Of a DNA stretch of 64,000 nt, positions 45,733 to 56,919 are shown piece by piece. Positions within the stretch are counted from its first letter, which is position 1. The number at the start of each line of letters is the position of its first letter. Made by a program: the position numbers and the translations under genes. This DNA is from Cycas panzhihuaensis. Lineage: Eukaryota; Cycadophyta. Where the stretch lies: positions 30,697,741 through 30,761,740 of the forward strand of contig CM041465.1 of assembly GCA_023213395.1 (NCBI GenBank), given 5' to 3'. The notes beneath the pieces were generated by a model. It was given only the letters and a program-made list of their open reading frames with translations, was not told where the DNA came from and searched no databases.

Positions 45733-46506
45733 TAGTTTCTGATTTGAATGAATTTAGAATTTTTCTGATTACCAACATTAATCTCTGTAGTTTTTAACTT
45801 TGTTACACCCACATCTTTTGTATTTCCGGTTTTGTGTCCCGGAGCGTCTTCTAGCTTTCTTTCTCCGACATTGAATTCTGTAAATTCTGCAGGATAGTTT
45901 ATAACTTCTTCTTCTTCACTATGTGTAGATTCTACCTCTTCTTGGTCTGGTAGGCTTTGTTCCAATTTTATACTCATTACCCTAATATGTTTCAGGATTT
46001 TGTTTATTTCTTTGTTATTAGAAGTATGCCTAAAGGTTTTTATGAAGGATTTCTTTAAGTTTCCCCAAGTCACATCTAAATTTTGTTCTTTCGCGAGGAA
46101 CCAGTCCTTCGCTACTCTCACCAAGGTGTGGTAGAAATTGTTGGGCCAATTTAGTTTAGGTATGCTTAAAGATTTCAATTTTTGTTTACATTTCTGTATA
46201 TGTTCTCTAGGATTGTGACCTACATAGAATACTGGAATGGTTAGTTGGGTTGGATGATCGAACCATATTCGAAACATCGTTTGTAAATCTTGCCAATTCC
46301 TCAGAGTGGCTTGGTGGGATAGGTACCAGTACCAAGCTTTTCCCCGTATTGTTAGGACTAAGTCTTGCTGCCATTGGGTTTTATCCCAATTCCCATGATC
46401 CATCCAATACTCAACACAATGCGTTAAATGGGTAGTCCCATATAACTGCTCCCTATAGAATGGTTTAACATAGTTCCCAATGTAGATTTGATGGTTTGTT
46501 TCCTCT
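45654..46506 (-). pseudogene. Second Gag-like domain between protease and RT, outer copy
   Basis: A 249-codon frame. Two consecutive segments have the Gag-core spacing of an aromatic pair, a Trp and a helix: GKAWYWYLSH...NWQDLQTMFRIWF (about residues 20-50) and KDWFLAKEQNLDVTWGNLKKSF (about 90-112). An acidic linker (SEEEEVINYPAEF) leads towards the RT, whose frame overlaps the end. The corresponding sequence in the inner copy lies at 52150-52745. Standard gypsy polyproteins have Gag only before the protease, so this is unusual; divergent linker sequence is the alternative. Confidence 0.6.
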
Positions 46507-46511
46507 GGGAT

Positions 46512-47352
46512 TGTTGACTGCTGGGGTATCTTGTTACACTTACGAGATACCCTTTGCTCACTTGTTAAGGTTACACAGCGCTATAGTCTAGTTTTAGGAC
46601 ACTGTCAACATGGTTATTCATATACATTCCACATACATTCCATATAAAATTCACAGAATGGTACACATGAGTACGTAAATCAATACATACTTGAAAGAAA
46701 TCATCATCACACACCAAGAATACACCAATTTCCACGTAACTCTTTCTTTTATTAATTCAACAGTTCAATTACACAAGGGTGGAATGCATTCTCGAGCATT
46801 CCAAAGAAAGATACGATCCTTTTGTACATATGCGCATCTGGATGGTACTTATCACATATCCATGCTCCAATCCTACCGGCCATGCGCATCGCCTCCTGCA
46901 CCTTTATGCATCTGATATTCGGCCTCACCCTAACCAGTGAATCATGCATTCCTTAAGTACTCTGTTGGTACCTTTTGGTCAAGGGTTATGATCATGTCAT
47001 AACCGCATTCTTCACCATGCGACTCTTCGCTTTATGCGTACCTCTTCACTTAATCACTTTGTTTGTTCTTAATTAATTATTCCTTTGGGTCCGTGACGTC
47101 CGCACGCACGCCCTGCACCTCCCGGTCTTCACCGTCCCCTGAGTCATGCGCATCCGCCGCTTGATTCCGTTAGCCGCCAGACGTTCCTCGCCATGCGCAC
47201 TGCCTGCACGCACCGTCATACGCACCTGCAATGCTCGCTTTTACGCTGCTTTGCCTCGTATGCACCTCCGCACGGTCCGTACCTGCACAACTCGGGTTCT
47301 TTGACCTACCTCTGGTCGTCACACAACCATTGAGTCAATTTTAATGCCAACA
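46512..47352 (-). repeat. Inner family-G 3' LTR
   Basis: 841 bp, plus-strand TGTTGACTGC to GCCAACA. It matches 56080-56919 closely except at scattered small clusters. Confidence 0.92.
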
Positions 47353-47418
47353 TCTATCCCGGGTCAACAGTTATGGGTTTGAGCATCCTTGCTCAACAAA
47401 ACTCCAAAAATCAAAATT

Positions 47419-48510
47419 TTAGGGTATCCCTCCCCACTGCCTCAAGGCGGCTCCTGCCGCCTTGCCTCCCAAAATCTCTTCATTTATCTGTGTCATGGTA
47501 GCAATAATGGCATCCTTCTCTTTTATTTTCTCCTGAAGGGCCGCTATCTCTGCTTTGTACCCTGCCTCCATATCGTGAATCATTTGAATAATTGGCCCCG
47601 CTTTGTCCTGCGGTGTAGGAGGTGCTGAGGGCTCTCCAACCTCTTCTGCTGCTGGGAAGTCTTCCCAATCTCCCCAGGATGCTTCTGCCTCTTCCTCTTC
47701 TTCTGATTCCTCCTCTCCTTTCTTCCTCTTCCCACGTCGATGGACAACTTGTTTTGTCCTGAGAGGAACAGGTCTACCTGGGGTTTTTTGTAACCAGGTA
47801 AGGAGCTTCTACATTTGCTTCTAAACTTTCCGTTTGGCTTCTATGCTGGTTGTGGTATCTGGGAACTCTGCTACCCATTGTTTAATAATTGGTTCCCGAG
47901 GAGAAATAGTGGTTCTGGTTAATTGGACTTCCGAACACTGGTAAAACAAAATTGCCAAAAGTAATGAAGGATGGCGAAAGGGTTGTGTCCGGATTTCAGA
48001 ATCATGCCTCATATTTCCCGCCAAAAATTCAGACCAATTCATTCGTTCTCCATCCCGAATTTTCAAGAGTACCTGCATCATACCTCCCTGGATGTAGGTA
48101 TATTTCCTTTTTGACAAAAATCTGGAATTAATTACCTTGGCCACCCACTGCAATTTGTTGTCCATGATGTCGGCTACCCTGATTCCGCCAGACATTATCT
48201 GGGTGTTACGATGGCATAACTCCCTCATCCACATTTCCCGGTCAACTTCTGATCTTTTTGTTCCCAATGGAACTTCTCCCTCCTTGGTAAGTGCAGTAAT
48301 CGTGTGGACTATATCTGCGTCCAATTTAGCTTTGCCACTATTTGCTTTTAGGGCCATCAGAATTTGGTCCATCAACTCCGGGTCATAATACATAGGGTTG
48401 CAGAAAATATAATTTTTCCACCGCTTGACCTTTGCACGAAATGTCACCGGTAGGGCTTGGAGGTCCCGCTCACTGGGGATGTATGCCTCTTGGCACCGCC
48501 GTGTGCTCAT
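47419..48510 (-). pseudogene. Extra ORF (eORF) downstream of integrase, inner copy
   Basis: The start is taken at MSTRRCQEAYIPSERDL (48510), where similarity to the outer copy begins, although the frame opens further upstream. 230 codons are open to 47821. A stop, then shifted frames, continue to a terminal GGIP-stop at 47419, about 364 codons in all. N-terminal two thirds: mixed helical, with GGIRVADIMDNKLQWVAKV and RHPSLLLAILFYQ. Then a basic patch followed by Glu runs (about residues 260-290), a Pro-rich link (SAPPTPQDK), and a heptad-like coiled coil (AGYKAEIAALQEKIKEKDAI). No signal peptide or membrane helix is seen, so it is not Env-like. The overall plan recalls plant transposon-associated proteins; this is only inference. 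Confidence 0.78.
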
Positions 48511-48679
48511 TATGGGTGGATTTCCGTAAGTAAGACAAAAAACCAGGCGACGCAGAGAACCGCACGCACGTACCTCGATGAACGCTTGTCGCTTCACCGC
48601 TTTGGTCATCGTAATGCGTGCCGAGCAAACCCTTGCGTCCGTGGGTCCGTTCCGCCTGCACCGCACGGAATGTTCGCAG

Positions 48680-49115
48680 TACGTAATGATTTGTCGCTTA
48701 TGATTTTGTCTTATACGTGCCCTTGCACGTATAGTGTTAAGAATTACTATTATGCGCACTCGACACGCACTTCCTTTGGCACGTATAACGCAAATAGTCA
48801 CTTAAGTGCCTTGTATACGGTGCGTGCCGACACGCACGCCGTTGGTACGTATAATGTGTAATTCGAAGTTTACGCTCCGCACCGTATGCACTTGTTCACG
48901 CATTTCCGGTACATATAATGTAATTGAGCCACTTAAAGTTATTTTTACTATGCGCACCGCCCTTTTTACTTTGCACGTATAGTATAATTCGGTCACTTTT
49001 TCCACTATGCGCATTTCTTTTGTGAATTTCTTTGGTACGTATAGTGTATTTTCTACTTTATCACTGTCCAACTCAGACGCACAGTAACGCACTGTTTTGC
49101 ACGCATAATCGTAAT
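48680..49115. repeat. Hairpin-type repeat spacer (inner copy)
   Basis: Counterpart of 42340-42830 with motifs GGTACGTATAATGT, GCACGTATAACGC, ACGTATAGTGT. Units are the same but eroded by small indels. Confidence 0.7.
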
Positions 49116-49482
49116 TCGCTTGTATGTCACCGAGTTTTCCTCTGGTTTTTCTGATTATCTTCTTGTTGCTTATATCGTAATTGAGTTACTATTATTTTAT
49201 TTTTCCAATTTTTTTCAATTTTTATATCCATACCGAATCGGATCATGGCTTGGTATCAAGGCGATCGATTGCCTTAATATCATGCAATACGCTATGGTAC
49301 AACCGTGATCCGGTGGTGACCTGCTACTCGATATAGGACTTGAGTCCGCTACTATTTACCCGTGTTGGTAGCAAGGGTCCGTCGATTTCAAGTCGCACCG
49401 AACCATTCTCGAAAATTCTTTCTGCGATGTATGGTCCCAACCATCGCATCTTGAGTTTCCGAGGTGCGTTACGAATTTGTCG

Positions 49483-50420
49483 TCAAAGCAATACGTGATC
49501 ACCCTCATTGAATTGTGGTTTCCTCGGATGGCGGTCATGCCATGCTTTTTGTCGTCGTTTTTCTATATGTTGCACCAGTTCGCTAGATGTCGCGTCTCCT
49601 CCAACCGTATGAGGTCTTCCGATCGTCATTCCAAGGATCGGAGGTCGTCTAGTCGGCATTGTATCGCCACTCGTGGTCGGGTGTCTCGAACTCGGTCGGA
49701 AGGATGGCTTCGTGCTACACAAGTTGAAATGGGGTGCCTAACCGATCTTTTGTATGTCGCATTTAAAGGCCCATAGTACGGAAGGTAACTTCTATTAACT
49801 GATCTGCCGATGTCGCATATCTTCCGCAAAAGCTTCTCGATTATCTTATTGGAGTTACGCTTGACCATTGGCTCTGGGATAGTAGGGGGTTGATTTCCGA
49901 TGGCTAATCATGAAGGCAGTTGTCAACGCTTCAATTGTTTGGTTGAGGAAGTGAGCACCTTGGTGACTGACAATCTCCAAGGGGCATCCAAATCGCGTGA
50001 TTACCATCTCATGTAAATCTTGTACTTTCTCGCATCGCCTTTCCTCAATGCGCGTGCTTCCACCCGCTTTGTCCGTAGTCGATTGCCACCGTAATGTATC
50101 GAGCTTTTGATCGGCGTGTTGCTGGTTTGATTGGTCCCACAAAGTCGAGTCCCCACTTTTCGAATGGTGCCAAGGGTAGTATGGGATGCAATGGGTGGAA
50201 ATCCTGTCGATTAGGTTTTCCCACTCGTTGGCGATGTAGTCGATGCTTGAACCCATTTTTAACATCGTCGAACATCGATGGCCACCGAATCCCGATGTCG
50301 ATTTTTCGCCATGTGGCCAATTTCCCCATGTGGCCACCGCTACTCCCTCATGTGCTGCGACATGATCCGGTTTGTCTCATCTTTGTCGAACACAACTTCG
50401 CAATATGTCATCCGCCCCAA
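49483..50420 (-). pseudogene. int: gypsy integrase, inner copy
   Basis: Overlapping frames carry WGLDFVGPIKPATRRSKARY, VSHQGAHFLNQTIEALTTAF (the usual second Asp of SDQGAHF is His here), HRKSTPYYPRANGQA, and the C-terminal EKRRQKAWHDRHPRKPQFNE. The frame changes at least four times. Compared with the outer copy many single trinucleotides are missing or altered. Confidence 0.85.
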
Positions 50421-50505
50421 TTTGTACAACTCACACCGATAAGTCGATACGGCTCCGCTTTTCTAATGAAATTCCTTTTCCCGACGATCTAGTTCTCACG
50501 ACACT

Positions 50506-51275
50506 TCACCGGTCGCTAGGTATTCTCGGTATGCCCTCATACCACCCACCGGCATCAAGTCTATCTTTGAAAAGAGTGCGTCTGAAAATCATCCGTATCC
50601 CCGTAGCTTTTTCTCCATTTTTGATTCTCGATAGTTGATCTGGAATGATGTGCGCCTTAACAGGTTTCACAATGATTCTGAATGAAAATTCTTGAACAAA
50701 GATTAACCATCTCACGATCCTTCCTCGCATAATAGGTTTATTTACCAGATACATCAAGGCTTGGTGGTCGACAAAAAACAGGAATGGATTAGATAGCAAA
50801 TAACGTCGAAACTTTTGTAGTGCATAAACCATGCCAAGTGCCTCCCTCTCCGTCGTTGTATAATTACGCTCGCTCGTAAGTTTCCGATTGGCAAAATAGA
50901 TTGGATGATCCATTTTATCATCACTGGGTTGGGCCAATACACATCCAATGGCATATTGTGACGCGTCCACATGCACATGGAAGGTTTTCTTCCAATCTGG
51001 GAATCGTAATATAGGCGCTGCTACTATGGCCTGCTTTAGTGTCTCGAATGCTCGTTGTTGATCCTTGGTCCATGTCCATTCAATATTCTTTTCAAAGAAT
51101 TCTTCCAGTCCGGATATATACGCATATCCTCCGATAAATTTTCTATAATATCCGTTAAACCCAAAAACCTTTTAGTCGCTTCCTCGATTCGGTGTTGGAA
51201 AGTGTAAAATGGCGTACACTTTTCTTTGGATCCGTCACAATCGCTTTCTTGACTATGTGCCCCAAGAGATTTCAA
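50506..51275 (-). pseudogene. pol: gypsy RNase H, inner copy
   Basis: The frame 50976-50506 has MHVDASQYAIGCVLAQPSDD, YFANRKLTSERNYTTTERE, VDHQALMYLVNKP and IIPDQLSRIKNGE. All catalytic motifs align with the outer copy. The connection to RT (51275-51036) is frameshifted. Confidence 0.88.
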
Positions 51276-51900
51276 ATGGTACCGTAAATGTACATTTTTC
51301 GGATTGAGACAGTTTATTTTCTCGACAAGTTTGTAACATTTCTCTTAAGTTTTCCATATGATTTTTCATTAACCCGTACAATGTCCAATCGTCTAAGAAT
51401 ACAGCAACTTTTTTTCCAATAAATTTACGAAAAATATTAATCACAATCCGTTGAAATGTCGCTGGTGCATTCGTAAGACCGAATGGCATTACCTTATAGG
51501 CATACGCGCCATATTCCGTTACGAATGTTGTCTTTGCCTGATCTTCTGGGGCAATCTGCACTTGATTGTACCCACTGAATTCGTCTGTGAATGAATAGAT
51601 TTCATTCCCTCCAACTGCTCTGAATATCTTCCGTGAAATGCAACGGAATGGATCTTTTTCGTCACTTTGTTTAATTGTCTCGTAATCTACATGCACTTAA
51701 TTTTTCCATTTTTCTTTGAACTACCACTACGTGGCTCACCCAATCACCGTAGTCAATTTCATATATATAACCCGCTTCTAACATTTTATCAAGTTCGCTT
51801 TTACTTTTCTTTGTATTTGGATTCATGCGATATGGTCGCTGCTTCACCGGCTTAGCGCCCTCCACTAGATCAATATGATGCATTCCTATCTCCGAGGAAT
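51253..51900 (-). pseudogene. pol: gypsy reverse transcriptase, inner copy
   Basis: Frames 51883-51671 and 51696-51253 overlap. Motifs: HHIDLVEGAKPVKQRPYRMN, GYIYEIDYGDWVSHVVVV, GFSGYNQVQIAPEDQAKTTF, MPFGLTNAPATFQRIVINIF and the active site VAVFLDDWTLYG. A break near 51690 removes part of the fingers. Confidence 0.9.
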
Positions 51901-52149
51901 ACCTTTCAAATCTTTATATGACCACGCAAACACATCACGAAATTCTTGAACAATTGTTGAGCTTCTGCCACCGCTTTGGGAATCCCAATAATCTCCAATT
52001 CAATAAGCTTAGGATTTTCCGAGTTGCCAACATTAATTTCATTGTTTTCAACTTTGTCTTACCCACATCTTCTACATTTTCGCTTTGTGCCCTGGAGCAT
52101 CTTCTATTTTCTTTCTCCCACGGTGAATTCTCAGAACTCGCACGATAAT

Positions 52150-52745
52150 TCACAATTTCCTCTTCTTCACTCGTATGGATTCTCTGCTTCTGATCCGTTA
52201 AATGTTACGGTTTTATGCTCATCATTCTAATATGTTTCGTGATTGTGTCCACTTCTTGGTTTTCCAAGTATGCCCAAAGGTTTTTATAAAAGATCCTTAG
52301 ATTTTCCTGTTATATCTAAGTTTTGCTCCTTCCCAGAACCGCCTTTTGCTACTCTTCCCAAGGTATGGTAAAAGTAGTTAGACCAATTCCGCTTAGGTAT
52401 ACTCCTAGATTTCCAATTTTGTTTACACACCTGTACGTGTTTTCTAGGGTCATGTCCTACATAGAATATTGGAATAGCTAGTTGGTGCGGATGATCGAAT
52501 CGTATTCTAACCCTCGTTTGCACTTCTTGCCAATTGCTAAGGGTCTGTTGGTGAGCTAAGTACCAATACCAAGCTTTCTTCCGTAAGGTTAGGATTAAAT
52601 CCTGCTGCCATTTGGTTTTGTCCCAATTTCCCTGCTCTATCCAATAATCAATGCAATGCGTTAAATGGGTAGTCCCATATAACTGTTTCCCATAGAATGG
52701 TTTAACGTAATCCCCAATATAGGTTTGATGACTAGTTTTTCGGAA
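52150..52745 (-). pseudogene. Second Gag-like domain, inner copy
   Basis: Aligns with 45654-46506: the frame 52523-52284 has FDHPHQLAIPIFYVGHDPRK and the second Gag-like W-F segment near 52330-52360. It lies without interruption between the protease linker (52761-53183) and the RT, confirming the position of this domain in the intact element. Confidence 0.6.
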
Positions 52746-52760
52746 TAGTGATTTTATTTC

Positions 52761-54290
52761 CTAGACCAGTCTCGCTAGAAGTACTAACCAGCAATCCTCC
52801 TTCAATTTCCCTAGTGTTGGCGCCAATGGTAGGAAGAGATTAAAGGGGGGGTGTACCTCTAAGGAAGAAGAGGAGGGAATATTACTTCCTTCCTCGGGTT
52901 GTATAAAATGGGGGGGTAGGGAATCTACCTCAGACCCACACCAAGTAGATGGGATGTCGTGGTTACTACTAACTAGAAAAAAACTACGAAAATTACTAGA
53001 TAAACTAAGGGTTGGTTGGTCTAGGTTATTATCCATCTCCAAATGATCATTGGTCAGCATATATTCAAAAGAATTTAAATTATCATCAATGTTTACAGAT
53101 ACAGATTTAGATAACAAATTACATCTGAAAGAAGAAGAGTTTACTTCATATGCATACTGAAGCCAATAATCCACGAACCTCATACCGTGTTCGTCATCCG
53201 AAGAGTTGTATATTTCTTCGAGATCCGTTGGTTCTTCATCTCGATGCCGCTTTGACGTGGTGGGCTCTTCATCATGTGAAAGATGTGTTCTTCCTCATTG
53301 GAAGAAAATGTTGTCTTTGATTCTTGTTATCGGATCCTTCATCTGGGATTACTTCAATCGAACTTCTTCCCAAAGATTGGTAGCACTACTTTGTTGTTCT
53401 TTGTCCGATAAAGTGAAGGTTACCTTTTCCCAATTCTGAAGGCATTGTGTTTTGTATAACCATGGCCTTCCTAATAACGCTGGGTAGGGAGTGGTTCCTT
53501 TTTCCGTTTCGACTATCGTGAAGTCAACTCTTACCACTATCCTTGCCACGTCTACTTTTATATTGGCCAATCTACCCATGGGTCGTATCAAAGAACTCAT
53601 TGGCCAACTTCAGCGAGTAGGTTGCCGCCTTCGGGCTTCCCAATTTACGCCATGTTGCAGCTGGCAACACATTTACCGCTGCACCTCCATCCACAATGAC
53701 TCGAGGAAATGTTTCTCCCAATACGGACATGGTTACCATTGGATCCATGTCAAACGATGGTATAACTTGTTTCAAACTTTTGGTAATTCCTCTTTGCAAC
53801 ACACCTCCTTTAATCCAAATCAATAACACGAGACAGAGGAATAGTCAATCGCAATCGCTTTCACTAGATTCTCCATCAAGAACAACATTCTCGGGAATAT
53901 CTTCTACCGGTAATCCTTTAAATAACTCTTCCATTTGCACCATTTGGGGTTTTGTCGCCGATTCCTCCGGTAGTTTTTCTGGCTCTTTTGGTTTGTTTTT
54001 TCGAACATAAACATTTTTGTTTCGGTTTACCCATTGGTAGTATATTTTCATCCCGAACTAACCCATCCAACACTTGTTTCGCTTTGTTTATACCGATCCA
54101 TTTCATTGGGGTTTGGATATCCTTCATCCACTTTCTCTTTCTGTTTATTTTGTAATTTCACATTCTTCGTTTCTGGCACAATCGTTATTAGATTAGTTGC
54201 CTTCGCTTTACCCTTGTAATCTTCCGTTTTGTGGTCGCTTGGGCCACAGTTACCACATACGAACGACTTTTGTTCGTATTCTAACTTCAT
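52761..54290 (-). pseudogene. gypsy protease and linker, inner copy
   Basis: Frames 53829-53572 (GETFPRVIVDGGAAVNVLPA, active site DGG), 53600-53349 (ALLGRPWLYKTQ) and 53183-52761 (FVDYWLQYAYEVNSSSFRC, Ser/Asn-rich linker). Upstream pieces to 54290 match the Gag-protease link. Everything aligns with the uninterrupted 497-codon frame at 58379-56886, so the breaks are local indels. Confidence 0.88.
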
Positions 54291-54305
54291 GGGACATTCG
54301 GACTT

Positions 54306-55937
54306 CTAGTGTCCGAACTGTAGGCAGATGAGGCATCTCCCCATCGGCTGTTTCTTCCTCGAGGGCTCAGTGCGCCTCGTTGTATACACATTTCGAGGTG
54401 GGTTACCTCTTCCCCGACCTCGGCCTCTAAATGCTTTTCCCCTGGAATTATAAAAACAATCCCTAGTTGTGTGGGTATCCACCTCACATATGTGGCACCA
54501 CTTCTCCTGTTGGTGCGTCGCACTGTTTTTTAAATTCAACTCACATTCCCGGGTGGTATGTGAGTTTTCTTCACAAATATGGCACCACTTAGTCACCCTT
54601 CCAATGTGCTCTTTCTTCTTCGGTGTCTCTTCTTCTTCCCGATTATTTCTGATTTTCAATCGGGCTACCTCTTTCCTCAGTGTCTCCAATTCTGACTCCT
54701 CTTCTGCTACCCCTACCTGGCAGAAGGGTCGATTGTACTGATTCTGTTTCAGCTCTCTAATCTCATCTTGCAATCTTAACAGCAAGGAATCTTGTCCTCC
54801 TGCTTGGGCATCCATTTCCATCTCGAAATCTAATGCCAGATCCTGGCATTCTTGAATGACTTTAGCGGATGAGCATGCATCATAGCTCGCAACTTCTCAT
54901 TCAGCCCTCTCACGAAGTAATTCTTCATGTTATGATCCGTGATCGTCTCGTTGATCATACTTGCGCAATAATCTTCATTCGGCTAATGTAAGTTAGACGG
55001 ATTCCCGACCTCGCACGATTTCAGAATGCGATTTCCACAGCTTCATTACTCCGAAACTTTTGAAATCTCTCCTCAAACGCTTTCTTAATCTTCCCCCATG
55101 GCTCATTTTTGTTTATTTCCTTGTACCAAGCCAAGGGTACTCCTCTCAGTGTACAAGCGAAGCGTGCTTTGATTTCATCTTCATCCGTAATCTTTTTGAC
55201 ATCAATAAGGTTTTGAAACAAATACACATGCTCTGCGTCTCAAGTATCATTGAAGGTTAGTTTCCCAAAGTCTCAGAATCGTCCATTTTGGGAGATTGCA
55301 ACTTTCCCCCACCTGATGGTGATCTTTCCCCTCCTCCGTCCTTTGGGGATGCACTCGGAGTAACTACCGCTGCACTATCTTTTCCAAACAACGGATTTTT
55401 GAATGGAGTTTTTATGTGTATAGGTTCCACTACACCTGGAACTTGTATAGTCAATGGCGTTACCGTAATGTAAGATTGATCCGATCCCCTTTCTGTCGAA
55501 TCTTCAAACCGCTGTCTCGTTAGCTTATTTTCCCAATATGCCGAGGGACCTTCCTCCGCCTTCTTATCGCTGTCCCCTAGGTCCTTCGGGCTGTCCTCCA
55601 CTGGTATACTTCTCTCTGTTAGGATCTCTTTATGTTTTTCATCCACTAATGGCTTCCCTTCAATCTCCGGGCTAAACAAATCATCTCTGATTGGGGCTGG
55701 TGTCAATACCATGCGTTCGCCATTGATTTCCTCTTCCTGAGGTGTCTGGGCTCCACTTGCCTCGGATCCTTCAACGGACTGTCCCTTAGTCTCGTTGTTT
55801 TGCGAACTTAACCTCCTCGCCCTTCTGAGTTTTGCTTCTTTTGACCATCTCAGTGCCCTTTGTCTACTAGTCTCCTTTTCCTTAGGTGAAGTATCCTTCT
55901 GGGGCTCTTCCGACCTTGAAGGCCTTTTAGGTGGCAT
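54306..55937 (-). pseudogene. gag: gypsy Gag, inner copy
   Basis: Start MPPKRPSRSEEPQKDTSPKE at 55937. The N-terminal 226 codons (to 55257) are open, ending in KMDDSETLGN. The capsid core 55227-55021 has FACTLRGVPLAWYKE and FEERFQKFRSNEAVE. The nucleocapsid frame 54821-54306 carries CHICEENSHTTREC, CHICEVDTHTTRDC and CLICLQFGH. Two or three frameshifts (near 55240, 55020 and 54830) break it. Confidence 0.9.
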
Positions 55938-56061
55938 TGGAAGGTCCCCTGGCTGCCGGTGGCTTAGTTCTGACCGCCATCACGCCGGCGCCTGTGGTCC
56001 TCTGCCCTTTACACATTCTTTTTCCCCTTGAGACCCCTAGGCCCTGCCCCTCCTCAACGGA

Positions 56062-56079
56062 CGTAGGCAACGGAACCAA
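56062..56079 (-). other. Primer-binding site of the inner family-G element
   Basis: Minus strand TTGGTTCCGTTGCCTACG directly follows the LTR end. CCGTTGCC matches the tRNA-Asp-type site TGGCGCCGTTGCC common in Tat/Athila elements, with differences before and after it. The same position in the outer copy (60259-60272) reads TTGGTTCCATTGCC. Confidence 0.6.
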
Positions 56080-56919
56080 TGTTGACTGCTGGGGTATCTT
56101 GTTACACTTACGAGATACCCTTTGCTCACTTGTCAAGGTTACACAGCGCTATAGTCTAGTTTTAGAACACTGTCAACATGGTTATTCATATACATTCCAC
56201 ATACATTCCATATAAAATTCACCAAATGGTACACAAGAAGATGTAAATCAATACATACTTCAGCAAATCATCATCACACACCAAGAATACACCAATTTCC
56301 ACGTAACTCTTTCTTTTATTAATTCAACATTACACAAGGGCTGGAATGCATTCCTGAGCATTCCAAAGAAAGATACGATCCTTTTGTACATATGCACCCG
56401 TGATGGTACTTATCACATATCCATGCCAATCCTACTGTCATGCATCTGCCTCGCACCTTTGCGCATCGTGATATCCGGTTCTCACCCTAACCAGTGAATC
56501 ATGCGTACCTCCTTAAGTACTCTGTTGGTACCTTTTGGTCAAGGGTTATGACCGTCATCATAACCGCATTCCCCTTCATCATGCGTACCTCTTCGCTTTA
56601 TGCACCTCTTCACTTAATCACTTTGTTTGTTCTTAATTAATTATTCCTTTGGGTCCAGACGTCCGTGACGCACGCCCTGCACCTCCCTGTGTCTTCACCG
56701 TCCCTGAGTCATGCGTGCACGCCGCTTGATTCCGATTCCGCCACGGTGACGCTTTACATGCGCATTCGTGCACGCACGCATCATCATGCACCTGCATGCC
56801 TGCTTTTCTCGCTGCGTTTTGCCTCGCATGACCTCCGTACGGTCCGTACCTGCACAACTCGGGTTCTCTGACCTACCTCTGGTCCTCACACAACCATTGA
56901 GTCAATTTTAATGCCAATA
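56080..56919 (-). repeat. Inner family-G 5' LTR
   Basis: 840 bp; the outer end reads CCAATA instead of CCAACA, followed by target duplication GGGAT. This LTR supplies the last eleven codons and stop of the interrupted outer protease frame. Confidence 0.92.

Larger units (their letters stand above)
46512..56919 (-). mobile_element. Inner Ty3/gypsy family-G element, full length
   Basis: 10.4 kb with LTRs at both ends (46512-47352 and 56080-56919) and 5-bp target duplication GGGAT at 46507-46511 and 56920-56924. It carries every family-G module in order: gag, protease, second Gag-like segment, RT, RNase H, integrase, hairpin spacer, eORF. It landed inside another member of its own family in the same orientation. 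Nearly every frame is disrupted by 1-4 bp indels, more than in the older outer copy. Confidence 0.93.

Noticed and set aside
47419-48510. Extra ORF as an envelope gene
   Set aside because: No signal peptide, transmembrane helix or cleavage site is seen; only its position resembles Env-like ORFs.
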